A stretch of 22,838 nucleotides of DNA from Cudoniella acicularis (taxonomy: Eukaryota; Ascomycota; Leotiomycetes; Helotiales; Helotiaceae). Under the pieces are notes generated by a model. It saw only the letters and a program-made list of their open reading frames with translations, did no database searches and was not told the origin of the DNA. Below are positions 10,363 through 20,372 of the stretch, one piece after another; position 1 is the stretch's first letter, and every line of letters begins with the position of its first letter. Position numbers and translations under genes: made by a program. The stretch covers positions 1 to 22,838 of the forward strand of contig JAAMPI010000926.1 of the NCBI GenBank assembly GCA_013054445.1, written 5' to 3'.

Positions 10363-10625
10363 GGGAAGCCTGGCAAGGAAGTATATCAAAATTTGACACA
10401 CTCTATAACGTTCTAAGTTACTCAGAAATTAAAGGCATTTAATAAAGAAAAAAACAAGTCTGCACGGGAAGCTTAGCTAGGAAGTACTTTGCAAAAGATC
10501 TCGTTATATCTCTTAACCTTCTGAACTCTCAGAAATCCAAAATACATAAAAGAAAACCTAAGTTCAGATAAAAATCCCAGCAAGGAAACACTAACAAGTT
10601 TGTCAAATCGCAAATGTCGCCGGTG
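10363..10625. repeat. degenerate tandem repeat, unit about 104 bp, about 2.5 copies
   Basis: Units start near 10363 (GGGAAGCCTGGCAAGGAAGTA), 10466 (GGGAAGCTTAGCTAGGAAGTA) and about 10572 (ATCCCAGCAAGGAAACACTA), giving spacings of 103 and about 105 bases. The first two also share CTCAGAAAT and AAAAGAAAA-like blocks at the same offsets. The copies have diverged strongly, and a related string occurs near 9618. No open frame spans the array, so it is probably old non-coding or transposon-derived sequence. Confidence 0.45.
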
Positions 10626-10830
10626 AAAACCCCACGTGAAGCCGTGAAAGCGAATATCTATCTCATCAGCTAGGTTTGATACGGGAATCTGGAGTCACTA
10701 ACCTTCAGGCTTCAATCAGTGACCTGGAAGCACAGTGAATCTCTTTTCGCTACTTGCCCTTAAAAAATTGTTGCACTTCGCAATTGTCCCCCGTGGAAAA
10801 CCACGGGACAAAGTGAATTTTCTTACCTCG
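10610..10830. repeat. pair of diverged direct repeats, the second with a hairpin
   Basis: A segment at about 10610-10665 (TCGCAAATGTCGCCGGTGAAAA...) recurs at about 10775-10830 (TCGCAATTGTCCCCCGTGGAAAA...). In the second copy CCCGTGG (10790-10796) and CCACGGG (10801-10807) form a perfect seven-base stem with an AAAA loop; the first copy has lost this pairing. Confidence 0.4.
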
Positions 10831-10974
10831 CTGCCCTGCTCTGTTAATCTCAAATGAATAATTGCATGTCGCTGTGCTCCGCAGAATCTAGTCCGTTTCC
10901 TCTACGGTCAACCTGTGAGGCCCAAGGCCTGTCAATGTCAAAGTACTATTTATCCAAGTATTTCGTAACTCGGG

Positions 10975-11531
10975 CAAGGCAACACACCCGAGTTACGACG
11001 TGCAACAAAACTATTACCTTGACATTGACCGCTTTTGGAATGCTATCAAAGAAAAGAGATAAAAACCCAACGAACGACAACCAACTTCTCCAGCCTAGTA
11101 GAGACATGCACCGGTAGCAAGAATGGTTTGCTGGCCTTGATTTGACATTGGATTTTATCTGGAAATAGGACAGGCGAGAAGTAATAGTAAAAGACGACGT
11201 ACTCGAGTCACGCTTTGTAATAAAAGTATTACTACTTTTGACATTGACCGCCTCTGGAACACCATTGATAGGAAGAGGTCAAAAACGAAGTACTAGCTCA
11301 TGACAATGTATCCGGTGTACGGTATGCAATAGAGGTATTCCACGGCCTTGACGACCTTTGATTTGAAGGCTAGGAGCGAAGATTAGAAAATCGTAACCAA
11401 GTTATGAAATGTAACAAAAGCATCCGGCTAACCTTGACCGCCTTTGATATCAAAAGCTCAAGACAACGTAACCGAGTTACGAAATGCAATAAAGGTGTTC
11501 AGCTTGCTTTGGCCGCCTTTGCTATTCGTCT
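10975..11531 (+). repeat. degenerate array, remains of a 25-residue protein repeat
   Basis: Five related segments of about 60-75 bases have cores starting near 10988, 11204, 11312, 11397 and 11472. Each carries a GAGTTACGAAATGCAA-like block followed by a TTGACCGCCTTTG-like block. Spacing shrinks from 216 to 75 bases, and the last two units are truly tandem. Read in the frame giving DNVTELRNAIKVF in unit 5, unit 2 gives DDVLESRFVIKVL, unit 3 DNVSGVRYAIEVF and unit 1 NTPELRRATKLL. Unit 4 has the same frame with CGA changed to TGA. Conservation of this frame suggests a former coding repeat of 25 residues per unit, now full of stops. The family is not recognised. Confidence 0.45.
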
Positions 11532-11980
11532 GGTGTCTATAAAGTGGAGTATGTTTTTGAAATATTTCTACAAACCACTCGCTAACCTACTTTCACCTGA
11601 TTCTTTAAAAAATATTTCTCAACAAATTAGCGAGAGTAAAATATCAATATTTTTCCTCAATTAAGCATCACGACAACACCTGTCCCACGCCTCTTTTATA
11701 GAAGTAGTTAAAAGTATAAAATAATTTAAGAGTAATGAAAAAGTATAACAGAGCGTGAGAGTACATAACTTAGGGCCCTGTGATTGCAAAATGAGATAGA
11801 CGCATGCGGAATTCAAGCTTCAACAAAGTAAGAAAAACTATTTTCAGTGTGAAAAGTTTCGTAACTTAGTCGTTGACAAAATGCCCGACTACTGTTTTGA
11901 AATATGCTTTGTACATAGTAATAGTGACCTTCGACAGTACTTGAATAAACAGCTACGTGACTGAAACCGAGAAATCTGCG
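11532..11980. other. AT-rich sequence, no gene
   Basis: No supported feature. The frame open to 11664 is the tail of the repeat-array region and is not a gene. Confidence 0.4.
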
Positions 11981-12184
11981 ATGGGACTAGAAGAAAAGCA
12001 AGAGCTTTCTTTCTCTCGTGGCATTGCGTCCTCACTGGAGTGACAAGCCAATCTTGATAGCGACCTCAAAGATTTGAACAACAATGGCACTAAAGACTTC
12101 TCATGTACCATTCAATCGCCTCTATCAGAGAAGCTCAGAAATTCCTTGAGCCTCTTTCTGATGTCTACTGATCAGTATTTTTAA
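11981..12184 (+). pseudogene. possible coding relic with one in-frame TGA
   Basis: From ATG 11981 one frame runs 68 codons to TAA at 12182, interrupted only by TGA at codon 21 (12041-12043). CGA there would restore the frame by one C-to-T reversal. The translation after the stop (QANLDSDLKDLNNNGTKDF) has a normal protein composition. No family is recognised and chance is not excluded. Confidence 0.2.
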
Positions 12185-13779
12185 GTCTCCTCCTAACAAG
12201 CATCTCACTTCTTCAGCTAGATTCAAGGGTTAAAGCACAGAGGGCAATCTCAACTCGAAATCAAGCTTCTTTCGGGAGTTGAGAACCACTTTGTTCAGAG
12301 AAGCTCGGGAAGGAGACTCCCCTTCCTATTACGATCACCTTAATTGTACCTACTATGATTTCCAGGATTTCGTAGTCGACCGAGTACTTCTCGGCGCCCG
12401 GGTCATTTCTACTGAAAGGCTTTGTTGTACACAAACTCGCCTTGCGCTGCTTTAAAGAACCAGTTTTTGGTACTACTGATTGACCGACGAATTTTAGAAT
12501 TTTCTCTCAACTTGACACGCAAGCATTTTCCGGAAGAATTCAAGAGAAGGAAAAAATGAATCGTGACACGAAAGGAGCAGCAGCAGACATACGAGTACGG
12601 AATAGCTTCATCCGTCCAGATTCGCTCGAATTGGCATTGAAGTCCTCCCTCACACAGCGTCATCTCATCTCCATTTCTTCATGTGCTCCAGACTTCCGCA
12701 GTACTGTCTGTAGGCTCCAAGTATTCGCCACTGTGAAGGCATACGTATATGTGCTCAAATCTTGCATTTCTGACGCGAGGCATCCGACGCGAGACTTCGA
12801 GACCAGGAATAGCCTCGTCGTCTTCTTCGGCATTTTCCCATTCCGGTGGGTCCCTGGGAGTGGGTGTTCTGCGAGATGGGGTGAGACGATGAAAATAAAC
12901 ATTTTGAAGCTATTCCGGTAAAAATGGAATGCATTTCGAGACGTCGGCTTTATTGACATTCCAAATTCTCTAAATTGGATGGCGAGTAGATTTCCTGTTG
13001 GGACAATATCTTGCTGCCTAGGTCGTCTCCTACATTGTAAGTGTCTAAAACCTGATGCCTGATTTTATATTAATTTGCTCGGGATTCGGATGTCGTGAAC
13101 GCGTACCAATGCTTGATTCGCGTTCGCATGAAAGAATATAGTTCTGAGAAAGGGGTTTTGCTGGGAATAATAAATGAAGGAATAACGAAGCACTTGCTAA
13201 AGAGTATAGTCCTGATCTAATACCTTTCCCAACACTCGATTGTGACAGCGGTCTAAAGCAATAACACGGGGTAAATGCAATAAACGTGCGATTCCAATAT
13301 CTGGGGTTGAGTTTGAGGCTGACGGGCATTCCAACCTGTCCAAATGCAGCTCGAGTCAGATATCGTCTCGTGGATGACCTGCGACTGCATAAAGTATCAA
13401 GATATAGATATAAAATCCATGAATTGCAGCGTACATAATGTAAGGTGACGTTTGCAATTTGGATGTAGATTGAGGCTGGCCTCAACCAAATAGGCTATGA
13501 ACATCTCCACCCGATCCCAGCTCCAAGTCAAAGCGAACTCTGGAGACGAAGCTGAGTCTGAGCTTAACAATCAATATAAGTGCCACGTTGGTTCCCTGAA
13601 ACCCCTATATTTAGAGGCAGCAAACAGAGTGTGCAGAGTGCAGCAGGATCAGTGTGCACTGCAGCGCTAGTAGGAGTCCTTGACACCTTGCTCTTAAAGC
13701 TATACCGGTAATTTAACAAAACTAGAAGATCGTCTGAAACATTTAATGAGATGAGAAGTTTTCCAGCAGAAAGAGAAGT
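12185..13779. other. gene-free interval, possible coding relics
   Basis: A plus frame near 12277-12450 (reading ...SYYDHLNCTYYDFQDFVVDRV) looks protein-like but has no start or splice context. A 121-codon plus frame at 12556-12921 is not recognised and overlaps similar minus-strand frames. Neither is called a gene. No RNA gene or intact mobile element was found. Confidence 0.4.
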
Positions 13780-14551
13780 CTAATAATAGCTTGTGGTAAT
13801 TTCAGTTGCAATTCCGTTCGTGCGACGTTGAGGTCTCAGACTTTTTTCTGCACAGAATCGGAGACGGAAACGGATTTTGCAGGTCTTGATTGGGCGGACC
13901 GTGTGCATGCTCTTTTCCCACCATGGCCCATCCGGGAAGCTTGCGATCAACAACTGGTCACCTTGCAGCATGAAAGCCGAGGACGTACGAGCACGTGCAG
14001 AGCAGTTGATGTGTGATGGCCGGCACTTGGCTAGGTTGCGCAGCGCATGTTTGCAAAAGAAAACATCCGCAACGCCTGGGCACACGTAGGTGGGAAAAAG
14101 AAAGGCATCATGGGAAAGCTGGGCTGGCTGGGGAAGTTGTGGCCGAGTAGCAGTGGTGTGTGCACACAATAAAAAATATCAGATGAAAGGGGTTGCGCAG
14201 ATGCACAGATGCGATACCGAAGCGCAACGTGCTTGCCTGGCTTGTCGGGATCTGCCCGCACAAAGTTCAGGATCTGCTCTTTAGGCAAATCTCGAAGCTT
14301 CATCGCTCGTGGCAGGCCAGGATGCTCCATATGCCATCCTTCACGCTTACTGCATCCATGCCCATGCTCAGCATGTGGCCACGATGCTGCCCTCGTAGAT
14401 GATCGCCATGGCCAAATGCCAATCACCAGGCCTGGCCAGCCTCAGGCACCTGCTTCTCTGAACCCTTCGCAGGCTTGCAGCATCGCTCTGCACCTTGCCC
14501 TGTCAGCAAGTCCCCTACGAAGAAGCACATGACGGCCCATTATTATTGGGA

Positions 14552-14577
14552 CGACCTTCGACCTTCGACCTTCGACC
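14552..14577. repeat. heptamer tandem repeat (CGACCTT), about 3.7 copies
   Basis: Three perfect CGACCTT units plus CGACC. The array is followed by AGTGG, so its end spells GACCAGT, the unit of the next array 130 bp downstream. Confidence 0.85.
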
Positions 14578-14707
14578 AGTGGATCCATGGAAGGTGGGCG
14601 CGACTCGACCGTCCTCGGGCGAAAAAAAAGAGGCTGATCGGAGAATTTTTCGGAGCGGTGTTGGCCCTTTTGAGAAGTGACGGGACGGCATCCGTGGATA
14701 AATGGCA

Positions 14708-14729
14708 GACCAGTGACCAGTGACCAGTG
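14708..14729. repeat. heptamer tandem repeat (GACCAGT), about 3.1 copies
   Basis: Three perfect GACCAGT units plus one base, followed closely by a short ACTGT/TACTGTAC repeat. Confidence 0.85.
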
Positions 14730-15183
14730 TGAAGTTACTACTGTACTGTACCAATGGCCTGCATTGACTGGCAAGAGCAGCATTGTGAAGTTGATGGGAA
14801 ATCAATCTTAGGAACTTGCGGTGGCCGGGGATGCTGCTTGCGCTTGCACTCGTGGAGATGCTGATGCTGATGGCAAAGATCCCCGACGGAGCTCGTTCAA
14901 CCCTGTTGTGGGGCAGTGGTGATAGTGATAACCATAAAGGATCCAGAGTGGAGTCATCGAGCCTTCGTCTTCGAGCTGGTTTGCATATCACTTCACCTCC
15001 GGGAGCACTTATCCGGATACTGTAAATCCTGATCCGACTTGCCTCGGATTGGGCTTCTAAAGACTCTTCGCAAAGATATTTTCCGTCTAAACCAACCTCT
15101 TTCCTTGGGCGCCATCAAATCGTCCAGGGAGGTATTTGGTACGTACAAAGTTTACTCATCTGCCTCCGGGCAAGTCCGAAGTT

Positions 15184-15199
15184 TACTCGGTACCGAGTA
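15184..15199. promoter_or_regulatory. perfect 16-bp palindrome with CGG-N2-CCG core
   Basis: TACTCGGTACCGAGTA reads the same on both strands. The core has two inverted CGG triplets two bases apart, the layout of many Zn2Cys6 dimer sites. Just downstream, GCTCCGT occurs twice in tandem (15203-15216). A regulatory role is inference only; the nearest start codon is 3.6 kb away. Confidence 0.3.
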
Positions 15200-16580
15200 C
15201 TTGCTCCGTGCTCCGTACTGTGCCCCTGGGGTCATGTGACGGCCAAGCCAGCCCTGACAATCGTGGCCCTGCCCCTGCGCCGTATCTGGTTCCCCACTAG
15301 ATGCAGCACCACGGCGTTTAGAATTCCGCAATATTGCGTCGAAGGGTCTCGTTCCGTGTAGCCGGAGTGGAAAGGGCTTCGGGAGTAGTGTGGGGAATTG
15401 CTTCTTCCTGGCTCGCGAGAGAAGGCGACAACAGCACCACATTTGGCACTATCAGAAAGTCCCTCCAGGAGTCTATGCTCCATCAATCACTGTAATCCGT
15501 ACCGTATCGTCCCATGGCCATGATCCCACCCTTGAGGCTTCAATGCGCGCGTGGCATGCGTGCAGCAGCCGTGCATCGGTTCCCGTCACTCGAGATTGCT
15601 AGATCATTCTAAAAATATACCAGCCCCTGCCAGCTGGGAAATCAACCTTCACCTCCTCGTTGCTCCAACATAAAATTATTGGAGCTTTTAGCAGCAGGTC
15701 TGCACGCAACCCCTTCCAGTGTCCGACTTTGACATACACCGTATTGGAACCTGCGCTGCTTTACGTCAGTAAGTCATGGATCACTTAGCCTGAAAAGAGC
15801 AGGTTGACCGTCACTCTGTTGACAAGCGCTTCACAACGCGCCAGATTCAAATGACAAAGGCCAGGAAGGGACATGAGACGACCACATGGCAAATGTCCAG
15901 ATTCCATACCCTTGGGACTGCGAGTAGCGCTGTGCTGAAGCGGATTCGCAGAAGCAGTTTCCCTCTCGCTTCTGATGTCCTAATTAAGGAAGAATTGATT
16001 TCATTTGATATCAGCTCCTCGTCCTAGTCCAGATTTTCTCGAGAAATCGACTTGGCAAAGCGAGCGTGGATTATGATGGACCAGAGCTCAGACTGACAGA
16101 TTCAGCTAGCACGTGAGCCCCGCTGGCCTGCTTGCTGCGCAGTGCGGACCTGGTTCCTACTGTGAACCACTTTCCCAGTGGAAATCGAAACAATTGAGAG
16201 GTTGATGATCGACGATTCGAACATCGATCAAGGCTCGACAGACGTGGGGAACTCCTGTGATCACCCTTAGCGACATCAATGCAGGATTGAGTTCCGAGGT
16301 CTTGTACCTTAATTTCAAACCCCTTCCAGCCACAGCTTCCAACAGTTCCATGACTCAGCGGCTTGATGCACATGCCCCATGCCCGTAGGACCGCAGAAAG
16401 CCGGACTTCTTGACGTGACAGCAACAGTAATAATGTGACGGATAAGGCGCCCACGCGAGCGATAAACGCATAAGGAAGTGATATCGACGAGGGGCAGAAG
16501 CAAGCATGGAAAAAATTGGGAGAATTCTCCCCTCAGGGCGCAATAAAGCCCGAGCAGCCGGCGTGCTGCTGGGACCTGGG

Positions 16581-16597
16581 TACTCCGTACTCCGTAC
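16581..16597. repeat. heptamer tandem repeat (TACTCCG), about 2.4 copies
   Basis: Two perfect TACTCCG units plus TAC. The unit resembles the arms of the palindrome at 15184. Confidence 0.65.
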
Positions 16598-17992
16598 ACG
16601 CACGGTACAGCTGATTCCTGATCCGGAAGTGCAGTTTTTGACTGCCACGGCAACTGGAGTCGCACAGGACCGAATTGTGTTTTTCACTAGAAATCCGAAG
16701 CGGGTCCCGTGGGTGGTGAAGCGCGAAGGAGTGCAGCGGAGCGGAGAGGGCTTCAAGTTCGTTCTGGCTTTCGAGACTTTGGCTGCAACTTTGCAGCGTA
16801 GTTTGGCTTGATTTGGCCGTGATGGGCTGCAGGGCCATCGCTGCCCCCTCTGCTGATCATCCATTGGGTGCTGCTCTAAAGGCGCGAAGGGCTCTAGTCG
16901 GTGCTGCGTCCGCTGTCATTCATTAGGAAGTCACGACGGCGAAGCTGGGTTTCGGCTAGTACAGTATTTTCGATTTTCGATTTCGCTTGAATCAAATCGC
17001 TTCGCTTGTCCACTCGCTCTCTCGCTCTCGCACTGGCTCTGAGCCCCCAAAAGTCTTAGCAGAGACTCTGATAGTCCTGTGGCGCGCTACTCGTGCGACT
17101 ATCGAACGCCTGTGGTTTTCCACGTCGCTGGGACTCGCTGCTGCTGCAAACTCTGCAAAACGCCGAGCTGCGAGAGCTGATGACCGCTGTGGGCACTGGC
17201 TGCTGGGGCTACTGGGCACATCTCCTTCCGCTCTGGGGAGCTGTCAGTAGCTTTTTGCTTGCCTGTCAGTCTGTCAGATCATGACGGTGTGCTGGGCTTG
17301 AGCCAAAGCCCACCAACCAGTGCCACTACTGCTGTAGTGCCTGTCTCAGGAGCAAGAACTCCCAAATGTTGAAATGCCCAACTTGGTTACTTGGATGCGC
17401 TCCTCCCTGAGCAGGCCAGCCTCTCAGAACGCCCCAACGGCCTCGACTTCAGCACACCCCGAGTCCCCGAGTCCCCAGCGGTCCCCAGTGGCCCCCAGCG
17501 ACATCTCCCGCCGCCGCCGTTGCTGTTGGCAGAGTCAGTGGTGGCCGCGAGGTGATTGTCGCCTCTGCTCTCTCGGAGTCTCCCCAGCATCAGATAACGG
17601 GCTTCGGCGCCATTCTGTGAGGCTTGACCCCTCTGTCAGCACCTTCAGACCTCCCTATCTTGCCTCCTGGAACAGGCTCAACAGAGCTTTAGGCCTAGGT
17701 GCCAGAGCCCGAGGCTGCGGTGGTAAAAGCAGCACCGTGGTATACGAACTACGACATCAGAATAGAAAATATGGCGCCAAGGGTTCAAGGATGCCATGTA
17801 GAAATTATAAGGTATGCCAGGCTGGAACTGGCTGCTGGCTGACAAGCATCAAATTGATCCGCTTCGACTACTCCCAGGGGGGGCAGAGCTGGCCCCATAA
17901 TGTTACCCAATCTTGTGGCGTCGCAAGACGAACCTCCAAAGTTGGTCTCAAAGAGTGAAGGGCCCTAGATCATAATACTTGAAGATCTTGAT

Positions 17993-18760
17993 ATGCTTCT
18001 TCTCAAGCTTCCCCATCTTCGTCGCCACATCCACCACCACTCCACCACTCCACCACCAGACACCACCAATCGTTTCCTGAAATTTGACGGTTAGCGGTCT
18101 TGGTCTCAATCTGCTCGCTCCTGGTCCTTTTCTTCTTTTATGTCTTACTCTTTGTCACCGGAATCTAACGTCTTCTTACTCTGCTGCACCTCCAATCCAC
18201 CATAAAGATTGCTGCAAAACTTATGCTGGGAGTGGCGTGTTGTGTGTCTCTTCATTCGTCCTTCTGGCTGGTGAACTCCCACGCGGAGGCTGCTTATCCC
18301 GCAAGAGCACGCTCGACACTGGCCTGTCTGCCGCTTGCAATTAGCACAAGCACTCACTACTGCAAACCAAGCCACAGACAGTCTTCTGTCTCCGCACGTC
18401 TTGCCTCACCTTGACCGAAGATACAAGACAACTCCCTAAATCCCCCTGAGACCGGCGTCCAACTGGTCGTACAATACTGAGCGTCTTCCCGCCAGGCTGC
18501 TTGCCGACATTCAACGCCAGTGATAGTGCCGCTGTCAGCTTAAATCGACCTCCAACGTTCTTTGTCAGCTCGCTTCTTGGACTCGATTGACAAAAGTAAC
18601 TGTTGAAGCCATCTCCAAATTCAACTTTCAGGTTTGGAAAGCGGCAAAGGATACCCCCAACTCGACACCTCGGGGACAGCGAAGCGAGGGCTAAATCAAG
18701 TATAACTTGGGACGAACTCACCTTCAACAACAAGACAACCATTCCCGTAAATTCTGTCGC
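17993..18760 (+). other. probable promoter/5' leader of the Zn2Cys6 gene, with upstream ORFs
   Basis: Pyrimidine-rich and CCACCA-rich sequence of the kind seen in fungal leaders (for example about 18028-18070). If transcribed without leader introns it contains upstream ORFs starting with ATG at 17993 (33 codons), 18140 (21 codons) and 18223 (63 codons). The transcription start cannot be fixed from the sequence. Confidence 0.4.
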
Positions 18761-18781
18761 ATGGGACGCACTCGCAATTGA
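18761..18781 (+). promoter_or_regulatory. six-codon uORF overlapping the main start codon (TGATG)
   Basis: ATG GGA CGC ACT CGC AAT TGA encodes MGRTRN. Its stop TGA shares its last base with the main ATG at 18781. A TGATG stop-start overlap is the geometry for termination followed by reinitiation. The main ATG has T at -3 (weak) and G at +4. The next in-frame ATG, 18823 (Met15), has G at -3 and could be used instead. Confidence 0.5.
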
Positions 18782-20372
18782 TGGCAGTCTCTGTCCAAGC
18801 ACCACTCTCTTCGAAGCCAGGAATGTGGAATCTGGGTGATCCACAGAGCGCATTCTCAACTGCTGGATCGGACTCCATATCGTCCTCTATGGCGTACCAG
18901 TATCCCATGGCGACTTCGAACTTTGAATCTTCCTCCAACTTGATTCCCAGTTTCCACCACCCCCCTCCATTAGAGCACTCCCAGTCGCAATTATCAACCA
19001 CAGTGCAGCCATCATCTCCGGGTATTAAGAATCTAGGACCTTCAGCAGCACCCAAGTCGGCAAAGATCAAGAGATCAATGTCTACTCCCAATGTCCGAGG
19101 CCAAGCGACTGCAGAGGCAGCTGCTCTCGCATTATCAGCAGATAAAAGAAGGAATAAACTTGGATACCATCGAACTTCGGTGGCATGCGGTAAGCACCCC
19201 ATCAACTTGATGGATTTGACTTGTCATCTTCCGTTGAAGGCTGTCCAAACTGACTGTTTTCAGGACATTGCCGTCGGCGAAAGATAAGATGTATTCCTGC
19301 GCCAGCTGATCCTCAGAATCGCTGTTCAAATTGTATCAGGCTGAAAAAAGAGTGTAATTTTTATCCTGTTGACCAGCAGCCTCAGCCAGATCCTATACGA
19401 AGGGGATCCAAGACGCAAAGTGGCACTGGAAGAGCTTCTGAATCATCATCGCCTTCAACAACGTCTGGCCACATCCCCGAGATCCCATCAACTTTACCGT
19501 ATCCGCCGTTGAACATGCCTCCAATTCAGGATCTTGGTGGACCTCAGATGAAGCGCCAAAGAACAGAAAGCTTTTCGCCCGAGAACAAAGGTGTGAAGTC
19601 TCTCAACCCTGGAAACAACCACTTTCCTGACAAGGTTGCAGTGGTCACCTCCTCTCGTAACTTTGATTATAACCATGGGCCAACCAACTGGATGGCTCCC
19701 GACGCTTCACCAGGAATAAAACAACAAGGAGAAATGCCTCAATTTTGGCGACCGAATCCTCAAGATTCACCACTTACACCTGCCTTCTCGCCTTTCACTC
19801 CTAGTCTGCAGATTCCCCCACCTCAAAACTGGCCCACTCCTCAGACAGAACCCAGTCCGAGAGATGACATGTCCTGGTCTGTTCCCCAACGATCAATATC
19901 CTACAGTAACCTCGAGGGTCTGCAACATCAACATCAACAACAACAACAACAACAACAATTCACCCCATATACTCAAGCACCACAAAACCCTAGTGTAGAC
20001 CACTACACCACCAAACCACGCGTTCAACATACGGGCATGTATCCTCCACCTTTGGCGACCTCAACAAGCGGCATGATGGTACCAACTACTCTGGCAACGA
20101 CAAGCGAGGCGCCTCCTCATCCTCATTCTGCTGGGTCTCTGCCTCCGGCAGCATTTCAAAGTTGGCAGCAGCAACCCTACTCTTATCAGAAACCCGCGGG
20201 GCCAAGTAATGAAGGTTATGGTAATTGGAATGCACCCCACGAGGGACTTCCACGGCCTCCAGGATATTCGGGAGATTCGCATGCACCTGCTCCAGCGTAT
20301 GGCTATCCAGAATCACAAAGCGGCAGTATGTATTATCCAGCACCACCTCATCCGGGGCATCCAGGGCGATAG
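18781..20372 (+). CDS. Zn2Cys6 (GAL4-type) transcription factor
   Basis: Nuclear DNA-binding regulator of 505 residues; targets unknown. Exons are 18781-19189 and 19264-20372, with a 74-bp intron (donor GTAAGC, acceptor TTTTCAG). The binuclear zinc cluster is complete: Cys136-x2-Cys139-x6-Cys146-x10-Cys157-x2-Cys160-x6-Cys167, with basic RRRKIR between the second and third Cys. The intron falls in codon 137, right after the first zinc ligand. The N-terminal 110 residues are Ser/Pro-rich. After the cluster comes a long Pro/Gln/Ser-rich low-complexity region with eight Gln at about 361-368 and a Tyr/Pro-rich C-terminus, suggestive of an activation domain. No fungal_trans middle domain is visible. 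The cluster is central rather than N-terminal. An in-frame TAA at 18748 limits upstream extension. A tiny uORF abuts the start. No gene name is recognised with confidence. Confidence 0.92.

Larger units (their letters stand above)
13780..17992. other. GC-richer gene-free interval
   Basis: Several overlapping open frames of 60-194 codons occur on both strands, as expected where stop codons are rare. None has a recognisable domain, and their composition (Ser/Arg/Cys/Pro-rich) looks like translated non-coding DNA. The interval contains short heptamer arrays and a palindrome. It could hold a non-coding RNA or distal promoter of the downstream regulator, which the sequence alone cannot show. Confidence 0.45.

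Noticed and set aside
10363..11531. CRISPR array
   Set aside because: Units are diverged, with variable spacing and no constant repeats or spacers, and the DNA is fungal.
12556..12921. 121-codon plus-strand ORF
   Set aside because: Starts with ATG but shows no recognisable family and is mirrored by minus-strand frames; not enough to call a gene.
16202..16277. Minus-strand tRNA suggested by a well-paired T arm with TTCGAAT loop
   Set aside because: The D arm is not recognisable, the acceptor pairs at only five of seven positions and the anticodon stem fails, so a tRNA is not supported.
16355..16864. 169-codon minus-strand ORF and its overlapping frames
   Set aside because: Several frames on both strands are open at the same place with no family signature, so none is supported.
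17374..17958. 194-codon plus-strand ORF
   Set aside because: No domain, odd Ser/Arg/Cys-rich composition and many overlapping frames of similar style; it looks like chance openness in GC-rich DNA.
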